This document shows, piece after piece, positions 38,111-46,438 of a stretch of DNA of 64,000 nt (its first letter is position 1; each line of letters starts with the position of its first letter). The stretch covers positions 1 to 64,000 of the forward strand of contig NZ_JNWZ01000024.1 of NCBI RefSeq assembly GCF_000716545.1, given 5' to 3'. Under the pieces are notes generated by a model. That model was not told the DNA's origin. It did no database searches and saw only the letters and a program-made list of their open reading frames with translations. This stretch comes from Kitasatospora phosalacinea. Its GTDB lineage: Bacteria > Actinomycetota > Actinomycetes > Streptomycetales > Streptomycetaceae. Both the position numbers and the translations under genes were made by a program.

Positions 38111-39301
38111 GTGGACACCTCCCCGCTGACGGCCGCGATCGCGCGCGGCGACGAGTACCCGTTCCTCGTCCTGCTCGGCGAGGTGCCCGACGCGGAGCTG
38201 TCCGGCCCGACCGGGACGCTCCTGCTGGAGGCCGTCGCCCGGGCCGGCTGGACGAGGGCGGCGTGGGAGCTGGTCGGCAACCGGGGCGTGGACGCCTCCC
38301 TCCCGTGGGCGGACGGCGTCGACCCGGTCGACTGGGCGGCGCGGCAGGGTCTGGCGGAGCTCCTCGGGTGCCTGCTGGAGGGGCGCGGGGACCGGGCGGC
38401 GCTCGGTTCTCCGCACCGCCGCGCGCTGCGGACCGCCGAGGCCGCGATCGCCGCCGACCCCGGCGCTCCGGTGTCCTGGCGCGGCGTGGTGACGGCGGTG
38501 GAGCACGCGCTCGGCGTGCACCGCGAACCCGAGGTGCTGATGGCCCGCGCCCTGGTGCACGCCGCACCGGGCAGCGGGGACTGGGAGGAGTCGCTGTTCG
38601 CCCTGGCCCTCCGGAGCGACCGCGCGCTGTTCGACTGGGCGTGCGCGCGGGTGTCCGACGCCCGGTCGGTGGAACAGCGCCGCTTCGCCCTCGACGCGCT
38701 GCGGCACCTGCACCCCGGCCTGAACGTCCTCGCGGACGACGACGCCCCCGGCTTCTCGGCGGACGCCGTCGCCTTCCTGCGCCCGCTGCTGGACACCGAG
38801 GACGATCCGTACGCCCTGCGCGTGCTCCTGCACGCACTGGACGCACACGGCTGGGACGACTGCCGGACCGCGCTGCGGTACACCGGCCACCCGGACCCGG
38901 AGGTCCGCCGGGCGGCCGCCGGAACGCCGCTGCGGGCCGTCGCGCAGCACGGCGGCGGCGCGGGCCCGGACGTCCTCGCGTTCGTCCTGGCCCGCGCCGC
39001 CGACCCGCGGCCGGAGGCCCGGATCGCCGTCGCCGACGCGCTGTACCGCGCGCGGCACCGCGCGGGCCTGGACACGCCCGAGGTCCGCGCGGTGCTCACC
39101 GGTCTGCTGGACGACTCCGACACGCTGGTGCGGGTCAAGGCCGCGGGCGCGCTGGCGCTGTACGGCGATCCGCGCGGCCGGGCCGTGTTCGAGGGGATCC
39201 GGCGGGGTTTCACCGGCCGGCACGGCTACGGCGCCTGGCAGGCCCAGGAGATCGCCCACCTGGTGGGGACCTGCGCCGAGGCGCCGGCGCCTCGGGGGTG
39301 A
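38111..39301 (+). CDS. HEAT/ankyrin-like repeat protein
   Basis: A 396-residue soluble alpha-solenoid. The N-terminal half has ankyrin-like text (LLLEAVARAGWTRAAWELVG, VDPVDWAARQGLAELLGCLL), and the C-terminal half HEAT repeats (DPEVRRAAAGTPLRAVA, DPRPEARIAVADALYRA, DTLVRVKAAGALALYG). Such proteins are scaffolds or bind other proteins; no catalytic motif is seen. GTG start at 38111, where the repeats begin. Its stop lies 7 bp from the convergent IF-1 gene stop. Confidence 0.75.
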   Translation: MDTSPLTAAIARGDEYPFLVLLGEVPDAELSGPTGTLLLEAVARAGWTRAAWELVGNRGVDASLPWADGVDPVDWAARQGLAELLGCLLEGRGDRAALGSPHRRALRTAEAAIAADPGAPVSWRGVVTAVEHALGVHREPEVLMARALVHAAPGSGDWEESLFALALRSDRALFDWACARVSDARSVEQRRFALDALRHLHPGLNVLADDDAPGFSADAVAFLRPLLDTEDDPYALRVLLHALDAHGWDDCRTALRYTGHPDPEVRRAAAGTPLRAVAQHGGGAGPDVLAFVLARAADPRPEARIAVADALYRARHRAGLDTPEVRAVLTGLLDDSDTLVRVKAAGALALYGDPRGRAVFEGIRRGFTGRHGYGAWQAQEIAHLVGTCAEAPAPRG

Positions 39302-39308
39302 CGCCTGG

Positions 39309-39533
39309 TCAGTTGCGGTAGCGGTACATGATGCGACCCCTGGTCAGGTCGTACGGGCTGAGCTCGACCAGGACGCGGTCGAACGGAAGGATCTTGATGT
39401 AGTTCTTGCGGATCTTTCCGCTGATGTGGGCGAGCACGTGGTGGCCGTTCTGCAGTTCCACCTTGAAGGTGGCGTTGCGCAGGCACTCGAGGACGGTGCC
39501 TTCCAGTTCCAGGCCTTTTGATACGCGGGGCAA
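39309..39533 (-). CDS. infA: Translation initiation factor IF-1 (paralogue)
   Basis: A 74-residue S1/OB-fold protein nearly identical in layout to IF-1: [40 protein letters not shown] and [18 protein letters not shown]-1 binds the ribosomal A site during initiation. The canonical infA normally sits in the ribosomal-protein region (rpmJ-rpsM); none of that is here, so this is a second copy. It starts with TTG (39533), a rare codon for IF-1, with only a weak GAGA upstream. A perfect hairpin lies in the 63 bp between it and the GNAT gene, suggesting special expression. Confidence 0.9.
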   Translation of the reverse strand: MPRVSKGLELEGTVLECLRNATFKVELQNGHHVLAHISGKIRKNYIKILPFDRVLVELSPYDLTRGRIMYRYRN

Positions 39534-39567
39534 GGGATCTCGATTCTCTGGTGGGAAAACTGGGTGT

Positions 39568-39587
39568 CTGTCAGGAGTCTCTGACAG
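39568..39587 (-). promoter_or_regulatory. Hairpin in the leader of the infA paralogue
   Basis: CTGTCAG-GAGTCT-CTGACAG is a perfect 7-bp-arm inverted repeat between the GNAT stop (39597) and the infA TTG start (39533). Another GTCCGTCAG-like element follows. It may end or attenuate GNAT transcription, or control IF-1 translation. Confidence 0.5.
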
Positions 39588-39596
39588 GAGTGTCCG

Positions 39597-40352
39597 TCAG
39601 GGGTGGACCAGGTGCAGGAGGTGACCCGTCCGTTCGGCGCCGAAGCCCTCCAGGAGGGTGACGGCGGCGGTGCGGGACTGGTCGACCTCGGTACGGGCGG
39701 TGGTGGTACCGGTTTCGTGCAGGGCGTGCAGGGCGTGGGCGAGCAGGGAGCGGCCGAGGCCGCACCGCTGGTGGGCGGCACGGACCGCGAGCAGCCCGAT
39801 CCGGGCGGGGCCCCGGCCCCGGGGGCGGACCACCCGGACCAGGCCCGCGTACCGGCCTTCGTGGACAGCGACGGCGTACAGGGACGGGTCGATCAGAGTG
39901 TCCCCCGGCGGACCGGGTCGAACCTCGGCGGGCATGGTGTGCCAGCCGGGGCCGGCCGCGACCTCGGCGCGGATCTCCCGGTCCAGCAGTCGGAGTTCGG
40001 ACTCGTCGGCCGTTCCGGCGGGCAGGACGGTGACGCCCGGGGTGGGGCTGGGGATAACAACGTCAGTGGACAGGAGATATTCCCATTCCTGCCGCTCGAG
40101 GACAAACCCGGCCCGCTCCCAGCGGGAGAGGGCACCGGTGTCGTCCCCCGCGAGCAGGGTGCGGAGCGGGGCGGGCAGGGCGGCGAGCATCGCGGTGGCC
40201 AGCGGTTCGAAGGCGGCGTCGTCCCACACGTCGATGCTGACGAACCGTCGGCCGTCGGGGCGCGCGAAGACATCGCCGTGGCCGACGACCACGTCGTCGG
40301 CGAGGGCCTTCCACTGGGTCTCGTCGACCCGGGTGATCTGCACGGTGTTCAT
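39597..40352 (-). CDS. GNAT-family N-acetyltransferase
   Basis: A 251-residue protein. The C-terminal half (about 105-250) is a GNAT fold with the acetyl-CoA loop in RAAHQRCGLGRSLLAHALHAL (R/Q-x-x-G-x-G/A pattern QRCGLG). The N-terminal half is a degenerate GNAT-like partner (WERAGFVLERQEWEYLL at its end). The acceptor substrate is unknown; small-molecule or ribosomal-protein acetylation would both fit. ATG 40352 has GAGAGG upstream. Followed by the IF-1 paralogue. Confidence 0.85.
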   Translation of the reverse strand: MNTVQITRVDETQWKALADDVVVGHGDVFARPDGRRFVSIDVWDDAAFEPLATAMLAALPAPLRTLLAGDDTGALSRWERAGFVLERQEWEYLLSTDVVIPSPTPGVTVLPAGTADESELRLLDREIRAEVAAGPGWHTMPAEVRPGPPGDTLIDPSLYAVAVHEGRYAGLVRVVRPRGRGPARIGLLAVRAAHQRCGLGRSLLAHALHALHETGTTTARTEVDQSRTAAVTLLEGFGAERTGHLLHLVHP

Positions 40353-40619
40353 GGCTTTCGCCTCTCAGGAGTGCTTGCGTTCTCACGCGGGCGCTCCCGA
40401 CGACACCTGTGTCAGTCGTTACACCGTGGGGGAAGGGGGGAGCACCCGCCTCGATCCAGCTCTCATCGGGAACTCACCTCCTCGCTTCCGGTCACGGCGC
40501 TCCGAACAGTAGCAACCCGCCGCCGTCCGGCCAACTCATTTGTTTCCGGCCCGCTCCCCGCCCGGCCCGGTCCCGCCCGGCCCGGTCCCGTCCGGCCGGG
40601 GTCTCACCCGACCGGGATC
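40353..40619. other. Intergenic region with dyad and short repeats
   Basis: The region upstream of the GNAT gene. ACGACACCTGTGTCAGTCGT (40400-40419) has perfect outer 5-bp arms and an inner GACACCTGTGTC dyad, a candidate operator. At 40560-40630 short direct repeats occur (CCCGGCCCGGTCCCG twice; TCTCACCCGACC twice) next to the stop of the following pseudogene. No gene seen. Confidence 0.45.
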
Positions 40620-41140
40620 TCACCCGACCTCGACGGTGCGGGTGGAGCCGTCCGCCCGGGTGAGGGTGACGGGGCCGAAGGTGATGATCGCGTCCGAGCG
40701 GGCGCCCGGGCCCCGGTAGAACCCGGTGGCCCGGGTGACCCGGACGGCGATCGCGGCCAGTGCGGAGGCGGTCTCGACGTCGGCCCCGAGCGCCGGGGCG
40801 GCGAGCGCCCCGTAGCCCCTGGCCTCGGCCCGGTCGCGGACGGCGCGGGCGTCCCGGCTCAGCTCGGGCAGGATGCTCTCGTCGGCCCAGGACCACATCC
40901 AGCTCTCCCCGCGCGGGCTCCAGCTCGCCAGGATCTGCGCGGGCGCGACGGCCGTCCGGTCCGGAACGTCCGGGTGATCAGCCCGGTCCGCTGGTCCAGC
41001 CCCCACCGGTCGGCCGTCCCCAGCCCCCACCGCGCGTGCGCCCCGGCGAGCCGCTCGATCTGCTCGTGCCCCTCCGCCGCCAGCGCCCCCAACTCCTCCT
41101 CGGTGCCCTCGTCCGGTCCTTCCGCCACGTCGATCCGCAT
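40620..41140 (-). pseudogene. Single-base frameshifted DUF6882-like gene
   Basis: The first part (ATG 41140, MRIDVAEGPDEGTEEELGAL... RWGLDQRTGLITRTF) runs out of frame at about 40964. The second part continues one frame away (DRTAVAPAQILASWSPRGES, then WMWSWADESILPEL, to TRTVEVG). The joined product of about 173 residues resembles the streptomycete DUF6882 family (WxLDQxTGLxxFTFxDGRTxxAPAQILG...). Adding one C in the TTCCGGACC run restores TFPDRTAVAPA, so one base was lost, or the assembly has an error there. Function of the family is unknown. Confidence 0.65.
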
Positions 41141-41208
41141 GCGGCGTGGTCTCCCGCTCCCCCGCGCCGCACCCGGCGGCGGCCCCGGGCGCCCCGGCCG
41201 GACGAGCG

Positions 41209-41559
41209 TCAGGCGAGGGACAGCCACAGGGCCGCGGCCGCGGCGGTGAGCAGCGCGAGGTTGAGGCCGATGCGGCGGTCCCCGCCGGTCAGGTGCACCG
41301 GGACGGCGCCGACCTGCAGCAGCAGGAGGCCGGTCGCCGCGGCCGGGGCGGGCCAGGCGACGAGGGCGGTGGGCAGGAGCAGGCCGGCGGCGCCGAGCAG
41401 TTCGAGGCCGCCCAGGGCGCGCAGGGCGGGCAGCGGGACGCGGTCGACCCAGGCCATCATCGGGCGGAGCCGGTCGGGGCTGCGCAGTGCTTTCAGCGCG
41501 CCCGCGTAGAGGTAGAAGAGGGCGAGCGGTCCGGCGACGATCCAGTAGGCGATTCTCAT
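41209..41559 (-). CDS. DoxX-like small membrane protein
   Basis: A 116-residue four-helix membrane protein of the DoxX/DoxD-like group: MRIAYWIVAGPLALFYLYAG, ALKALRSPDR, LGGLELLGAAGLLLPTALVA and NLALLTAAAAALWLSL. Family members take part in redox homeostasis, but the biochemical role is poorly defined. ATG 41559. Divergent from a LysR gene 136 bp away that probably regulates it. Confidence 0.85.
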   Translation of the reverse strand: MRIAYWIVAGPLALFYLYAGALKALRSPDRLRPMMAWVDRVPLPALRALGGLELLGAAGLLLPTALVAWPAPAAATGLLLLQVGAVPVHLTGGDRRIGLNLALLTAAAAALWLSLA

Positions 41560-41695
41560 GGCTCCCGTGGTTCCCGTGCGTGGGCGTCGGTGGCGCGGGC
41601 CCGGTCGGCCGCGCCCCGACGAGTCCACCGCCGGGGCCGGGCGGCTGTCCAAGACCCGTTCCGGGCCGCCGGTACCGGATGGGTATCGTCGCAGC

Positions 41696-42547
41696 GTGGA
41701 GCTACGGACACTGCGGTACTTCGTGGCGGTCGCCGAGGAGCTGCACTTCGGCCGGGCCGCCCGCCGCCTGCACATCAGCCAGCCGCCGCTGAGCCGGGCG
41801 GTCCGGCAGCTGGAGGCCGACCTCGGGGCCGCGCTGCTGGTCCGCTCGCCGGCCGGGGTCGCGCTCACCCCGGCGGGCGCGGTGCTGCTGGAGGAGGCGC
41901 GGGCGCTGCTCGCCGGGGCCGAGCGGGCCCGGCTGCGGGTGGGCGCGGCGGCCGGGAGCGCGGGCATCACCGTCGGCATCCTGGGCGACGGCACCGACCC
42001 GGGCGTGTTCCGGTCGGCGGCCGCCTTCCGCCGCAGCCGTCCGGACGTCGACGTCCGGGTGCGGGAGACCGACCTGACCGACCCGACCTGCGGGCTGCGC
42101 GCCGGGCTGGTGGACGTCGCGCTCACCCGGGCGCCGTTCGACGGGGCCGGGCTGGCGGTGCGCACGCTGCGGGCCGATCCGGTGGGCGCGGTGGTGCGCG
42201 CGGACGACCCGCTGGCCCGCCACGAGCGGCTGTGGCTGGCCGAGCTGGCCGACCGGCGCTGGTTCAGGTTCCCGCCGGGCACGGATCCGCTCTGGCAGGC
42301 GTACTGGCACGGCGGCGCCCCGCGCGAGGGGCCGGTGGTGCGGGGCGTCCAGGAGTGCCTGCAGTCCGTCCTGTGGAACGGCACGGTGGGCCTGGCGCCG
42401 CTCGGGCACGAGCTGCCCGCCGAGCTGGCGGTGGTGCCGCTGGTCGACCTGGAGCCGAGCCGGGTGGTGGTGGCGTGGGACGCGGACCGCAACGACCCGC
42501 TGGTCCGCGCCTTCGTCGAGACGGCGACGGTTGGGTACCGCGCCTGA
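41696..42547 (+). CDS. LysR-family transcriptional regulator
   Basis: A 283-residue LTTR: winged helix (MELRTLRYFVAVAEELHFGRAARRLHISQPPLSRAVRQLE), then an effector domain (from about residue 90). GTG start 41696 lies 8 bp after a TATCGT -10-like hexamer and lacks a ribosome site, consistent with a leaderless message. Divergent from the DoxX-like gene. A 16-bp tandem duplication spans its stop codon. Confidence 0.9.
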   Translation: MELRTLRYFVAVAEELHFGRAARRLHISQPPLSRAVRQLEADLGAALLVRSPAGVALTPAGAVLLEEARALLAGAERARLRVGAAAGSAGITVGILGDGTDPGVFRSAAAFRRSRPDVDVRVRETDLTDPTCGLRAGLVDVALTRAPFDGAGLAVRTLRADPVGAVVRADDPLARHERLWLAELADRRWFRFPPGTDPLWQAYWHGGAPREGPVVRGVQECLQSVLWNGTVGLAPLGHELPAELAVVPLVDLEPSRVVVAWDADRNDPLVRAFVETATVGYRA

Positions 42548-42572
42548 GTGTCCGGGCGCCTGAGCATCCGGG
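42541..42572. repeat. 16-bp tandem duplication at the LysR stop
   Basis: CGCCTGAGTGTCCGGG (42541-42556) and CGCCTGAGCATCCGGG (42557-42572), with a further degenerate CGCCTGAACGCC copy downstream. The first copy contains the TGA stop of the LysR gene. Confidence 0.7.
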
Positions 42573-42606
42573 CGCCCGGGCGCCTGAACGCCTGCGTACC
42601 GGGAGT

Positions 42607-43083
42607 TCAGCAGGCGCAGGAGATGCCCGAGCGCGGGGCGGTCAGGTCGTCGACCGGGCGCTGCTCGCTGCCGGCGGCGGTGTCGTACGCGAAGCCCTCG
42701 CGGGCCCAGTACTCGAAGCCGCCGAGCATCTCCTTGACGCGGTAGCCGAGCCGGGCGAAGGCCAGCGCGGCGCGGGTGGCGCCGTTGCAACCGGGGCCCC
42801 AGCAGTAGGTGACCACGGTCAGGAACGGGTCGATCGTCCCCGGCGCCAGCTCGGCGATCCGCGCGGTGGGCAGGTGGACGGCGCCGGGGATGCGGCCCTG
42901 GTCCCAGGCGGCCTCGCTGCGGGTGTCGACCACCACGATGCCGGGCACGCCGGAGGCCAGGTCGGCGTGGACGTCGGAGACGTCCGCCTCGAAGGCGAGC
43001 CGGGCCGCGTAGTGGGCCGCGGCCTCGGCCGGGGCGGCGGCGGGGACGTTCAGGACGGCGCTGGTGACGGCGGTGGCGGACAT
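42607..43083 (-). CDS. Rhodanese-like sulfurtransferase
   Basis: A 158-residue single-domain rhodanese that would transfer sulfane sulfur. The CH2A-like text is GIVVVDTRSEAAWDQGRIPG, and the active loop is YCWGPGCNGA with Cys94 as the persulfide carrier and Cys99 in the loop. It ends in SGISCAC, adding two C-terminal cysteines. The ATG at 43083 has GAGG upstream. No sulfur-pathway gene is adjacent. Confidence 0.87.
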   Translation of the reverse strand: MSATAVTSAVLNVPAAAPAEAAAHYAARLAFEADVSDVHADLASGVPGIVVVDTRSEAAWDQGRIPGAVHLPTARIAELAPGTIDPFLTVVTYCWGPGCNGATRAALAFARLGYRVKEMLGGFEYWAREGFAYDTAAGSEQRPVDDLTAPRSGISCAC

Positions 43084-43491
43084 GGGGGTGCCTCGTTTCT
43101 GGCGGTGCTCGTGGTGGTGCGGGGGCTCCGGGCCGGGAGCCGGGGTTCCGGTGGGCCGTCCCGGTTGCCCCGGTCGGCGACGGCTCCAGTCTCGCGGCCC
43201 GCGCGCCCGCCCCACGAGTGGCGTGAGCGCCTACGACCGCCAAGATCCCGCCAGCCCGCCGCGCCCCGCACGCCGCGTCCCGTGCCCCCGTCGGTCCGGG
43301 GCGCACGGCCCCGGTCCCGTCCGGGTGCGTCCAGCGCGCCGGACAGCGGAAAACGGGCCGCCGAGTCGGGAAACGCCCGCTCAGACGGGGTCCGCGGCCC
43401 CGGCCCGGTCCACCGCCCGCAGGGCGTGCGACGCGGTGGCGCCCGCCGGGAGCCCGGCCTCCGCGACGGCCTATCCGGGAGCCGCCCGGCC
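43084..43491. other. Gene-poor stretch
   Basis: About 400 bp upstream of the rhodanese gene. Six-frame text is Arg/Pro-rich nonsense without start-site support. No RNA gene, hairpin or promoter stood out beyond the rhodanese ribosome site. Confidence 0.4.
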
Positions 43492-43638
43492 CTACTCCCG
43501 GACCGCCACCGCTTCCTCCCGGAACGCCACCGCTTCGTCGCCCCGCTGCACCAACCGCCGCCGCCCCGCCCGGGCCAGCAGGCCGGTCATCGTCTCGGCG
43601 GCCCGGATGGCGGCGACCGGACGGGCGTGCACGGTCAC
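43492..43638 (-). CDS. Small ORF (48 aa), unknown
   Basis: Encodes a 48-residue basic helical peptide beginning VTVHARPVAAIRAAETMTGL and ending AFREEAVAVRE. The GTG start at 43638 is preceded by GGGAGG about 6 bp upstream, better than expected by chance. No family recognised. It lies 62 bp downstream of the methyltransferase on the same strand. Confidence 0.4.
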   Translation of the reverse strand: MTVHARPVAAIRAAETMTGLLARAGRRRLVQRGDEAVAFREEAVAVRE

Positions 43639-43700
43639 GGGGACCTCCCGTGACGGGAAGGGCTGCGGCCGGGCCGCCCTGGTACCGAGTCGGGCGGCCT

Positions 43701-44402
43701 TCACCCGTCGCGGCGCTGGGGGCGGGCGTCGGCACCGTCCCCGCCAGGCGCCGGCGCGTGCCCGCTGTCGGCGCCGGCCGGGGCGCGGAAGACCAGCAGG
43801 TACCGCCAGAACAGGAGCCGCCGCATCCTGGCGCCGGGCAGCAGTCCGGCGGCTTCCCGCCGCGTCCGCGCGTAGGTCATCATCGGCGGCGCCACCGGTG
43901 CCCGGACCGCGTCGGGGCCGGCCGGGCGGGTGCCGCGGATCCGTTCGGCGAGCGCGACGGCGGTGCGCGCGGCCGCGTTGACGGGGACGGCGGCCAGGCT
44001 CCACAGCCAGTCCGTCCGGGACTCCTCCGGGTAGCAGCCGAGCACCACCAGGACCCCGCCGGGCGCCAGCGACTCCCGCAGCGTCCGAACGGTCTCGAAC
44101 GGCATGTGGTGGAGGCTGGCCAGGCAGGAGATGAAGTCGTAGTGCGCCCGGGGCAGTTCGACCCGGGTGACGTCGGCGTGCCGGAACCTCGGCGCCCGGC
44201 CGTCCGCCCCCACGGCGGCCAGTGCCCGAGCCGCCTCGATCGCCTCCGCCGAGGGGTCGACCGCGTCCACCTCGATCCCCGACGCGGCCAGCCGCCGGGC
44301 GAAGCGGCCCGTTCCACAACCGACGTCCAGCGCGGTGCGGCAGCCGGGCGGGAGGTGGCGCAGCAGCAGGCGGTGGTAGTGGTCGTTGTGGTTGAAGGGC
44401 AT
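43701..44402 (-). CDS. Class I SAM methyltransferase
   Basis: A 233-residue methyltransferase with motif I LDVGCGTGRFARRLA (about residue 26), acidic loop VDAVDPSAEAIEAA, and FISCLASLHHMPFETVRTL as motif IV/V. The C-terminal part (VAPPMMTYARTRREAAGLLP... FWRYLLVFRAP) is the UbiE/Methyltransf_11-like lobe. Start ATG 44402 (MPFNHNDHYHRLLLRHLP); ribosome site weak. Acceptor unknown; widespread in Streptomyces as a stand-alone gene. Confidence 0.85.
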   Translation of the reverse strand: MPFNHNDHYHRLLLRHLPPGCRTALDVGCGTGRFARRLAASGIEVDAVDPSAEAIEAARALAAVGADGRAPRFRHADVTRVELPRAHYDFISCLASLHHMPFETVRTLRESLAPGGVLVVLGCYPEESRTDWLWSLAAVPVNAAARTAVALAERIRGTRPAGPDAVRAPVAPPMMTYARTRREAAGLLPGARMRRLLFWRYLLVFRAPAGADSGHAPAPGGDGADARPQRRDG

Positions 44403-44524
44403 GCGGCACACCCTGCCACAGGCCAACTCCCTTCCCTCAGCAGGATTCACCGCGTCCACACCGCTCGGCGCCCGCCGAAGACGGCCGCCGACGGTCCGGG
44501 CCCGGCGGGCCGGCCGTACCGGGT

Positions 44525-45447
44525 TCAGCCGCGTGCTCCGGGGGTGGCGGCCGCGCCGTCCCGCTGCACCCGGTCGGCCAGGGCGGCCGTGGCGGCCGCG
44601 GCCCGGATCATCGCCTGCTCGTCCCGGCCGCGCCGCACGACGACGGGCTTCCGGCCAGGTTGCCGAGCTCGGCGATGGCGTCCTTGGCATCCTGGTGGGC
44701 GGTGTCGATGACCTGGCGGGCGGCCTCCGGGAGGTCGTCGCCGAGGGCGGCCTTGGCCAGGCCGAGGTTGACCGCCATCGCCACCAGCCGCTGCTGGGCG
44801 CCGTCGCGCAAGTCCCGTTCGATCCGGCGGCGTTCGAGGTCTGCCGCGTCCACCACTCCGGCCCGGCTCGCGGCGAGGTCGTCCGACCCGCTGTTCGAGC
44901 CGCTCGGCGCGGCTCGGGCCGAGCAGGGCCGTGGCACCCCGGGTGTCGGCCCGGGGGAGGAGGCCCGCCGGCCTGGCGTCGGCCCAGAGCGCGGCCAGGC
45001 CCGTGACGGTGAGGCAGGCGGCCCAGGTGGTGTACCCGAGGTGGGCGACCTTCCAGGACAGCGGGAGCAGCATCGTCCACGCCAGCGCGGTGGACGCCGC
45101 CAGGCCGGCGAGCAGCAGCGCCAGGACGGCCGGCGCTCCCGCCCCGACCAGCGGGCCGACCAACAGGTGGTAGGCGATCCGGCGCCACGCCGGACGGGCG
45201 GCCCGGCTGCCCCGGCCGGGCCGCGGACCGCGGGCCGCGGGCCGCTGCGGCGCGGTATCTCGACGCCGAGCAGGGACCGGAAGCGGAGGCGGTGGACGGC
45301 GGTGGGCAGGAGCGCCGGCAGCAGGAGCAGCGCGCAGCAGAACCCGGCCGCCTGCGCCGGCACCCCGGCCGCCAGGAAGGTGATGTGCCGCCGTGGCGCC
45401 CCGAGTTCGCCGCCGAACCGCTCGACCGCACGGGTAAGGATTCGCAT
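44525..45447 (-). pseudogene. Decayed sensor histidine kinase (NarL-type partner)
   Basis: Pieces of one membrane histidine kinase lie in two frames. They are a start with the first helices (MRILTRAVERFGGELGAPRR... ALLLLPALLPTA), a second membrane segment shifted to another frame (YHLLVGPLVGAG... AWTMLLPLSW), then the HisKA_3 dimer helix back in the first frame (LERRRIERDLRDGAQQRLVA). The phospho-acceptor His of the usual RDLHDGAQQ motif is Arg (CGC for CAC). The HATPase domain is missing: the frame ends soon after DAIAELGNLA. At least two indels, a lost catalytic residue and a C-terminal deletion make it non-functional. No response regulator adjoins. Confidence 0.8.
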
Positions 45448-45655
45448 GCCGTCACGATAGCGGTGCGTGTACCGAGGGTCCCCCATGCAGGCTTCCGTCT
45501 TGATGGTGTATCCAGCACCACCGAAAAGACGGTAGGAGGCTTCAGAGACAGGGCTTTCCCGATCGGCGAACCTTGGGACCGACGACGCCGAGCCGGTTCG
45601 ATCACCGCTTCGGCCAGCCGACATGACGCGACGTCAGGAAGTGGAGGAACTGGTG

Positions 45656-46438
45656 ATGGGTGTTCGTTCGGTGCTCGGCAGGCCGGGGGTGCGCTGGGGC
45701 GCGGCCGCGGCGGCCGCAGGTGCGGCGGCCTGGTCCTGGTGGGCGTTCGACTCCGCGCCCTACCCGTACGCGCAGCACCGGCTGCTCGACCTGCCGCTGC
45801 CGCTGCTCGGCCAGCGGCGGCTGGAGTCGCTGCTACGGCCGCAGCGCGGCGAGCGGGTGCTGGAGATCGGGCCGGGCACGGGGCTGCAGTCCTTGCGGAC
45901 GGCACCGCGGCTCGGCCCCGAAGGGCGGCTCGACGTGGTCGACGTCCAGCAGGAGATGCTCGACCACGTGATGGCCCGGGCCGCCCGGGAGGGCGTCACC
46001 GGCATCGTCCCGACCAGGTCGGACGCCGGCGCCCTGCCGTTCCCCGACGGCGCGTTCGACGCGGCGTACCTGGTGACCGCCCTCGGCGAGACGCCGGATC
46101 CCGGCACGACGCTGACGGAGCTGCGCCGGGTGGTGCGGTCCGGCGGGCGGGTCGTGGTCGGCGAGTTCTTCGACCGGCACCAGGTCCGCCGCACCGCCCT
46201 GGCCCGCCACGCCAACGCCGCCGGGCTGCACGTCACGGGGCTGATCGGGCCGCCCTTCGCCTACTTCGCCCGGCTGGAGCCGTGCCGTTCCGCCAGGGGC
46301 CACGACACCCCGCCGTCGGAGGCCCACATACCGGAGGCCCACATACCGGGGGCCCACCTGCCGACGGCCTGCGCACCGGCACCGAAGGGTCACCGACCGG
46401 AGGTCCGGCTGGCGGGGCCTCACCCGGCGGTCGGGTAG
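45656..46438 (+). CDS. Class I SAM methyltransferase (membrane-proximal)
   Basis: A 260-residue UbiE/Methyltransf_11-type protein with motif I VLEIGPGTGLQSL (about residue 66), DVVDVQQEMLDHV, PFPDGAFDAAYLVTALGE and LRRVVRSGGRVVVGEF. An N-terminal Ala-rich hydrophobic segment (RWGAAAAAAGAAAWSWWAF) may insert in the membrane. ATG 45656 (GGAGGA 7 bp upstream) is preferred to ATG 45623. The Pro/His-rich tail has three degenerate EAHIP repeats. The final 19 bp overlap the convergent hypothetical gene. Confidence 0.83.
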   Translation: MGVRSVLGRPGVRWGAAAAAAGAAAWSWWAFDSAPYPYAQHRLLDLPLPLLGQRRLESLLRPQRGERVLEIGPGTGLQSLRTAPRLGPEGRLDVVDVQQEMLDHVMARAAREGVTGIVPTRSDAGALPFPDGAFDAAYLVTALGETPDPGTTLTELRRVVRSGGRVVVGEFFDRHQVRRTALARHANAAGLHVTGLIGPPFAYFARLEPCRSARGHDTPPSEAHIPEAHIPGAHLPTACAPAPKGHRPEVRLAGPHPAVG

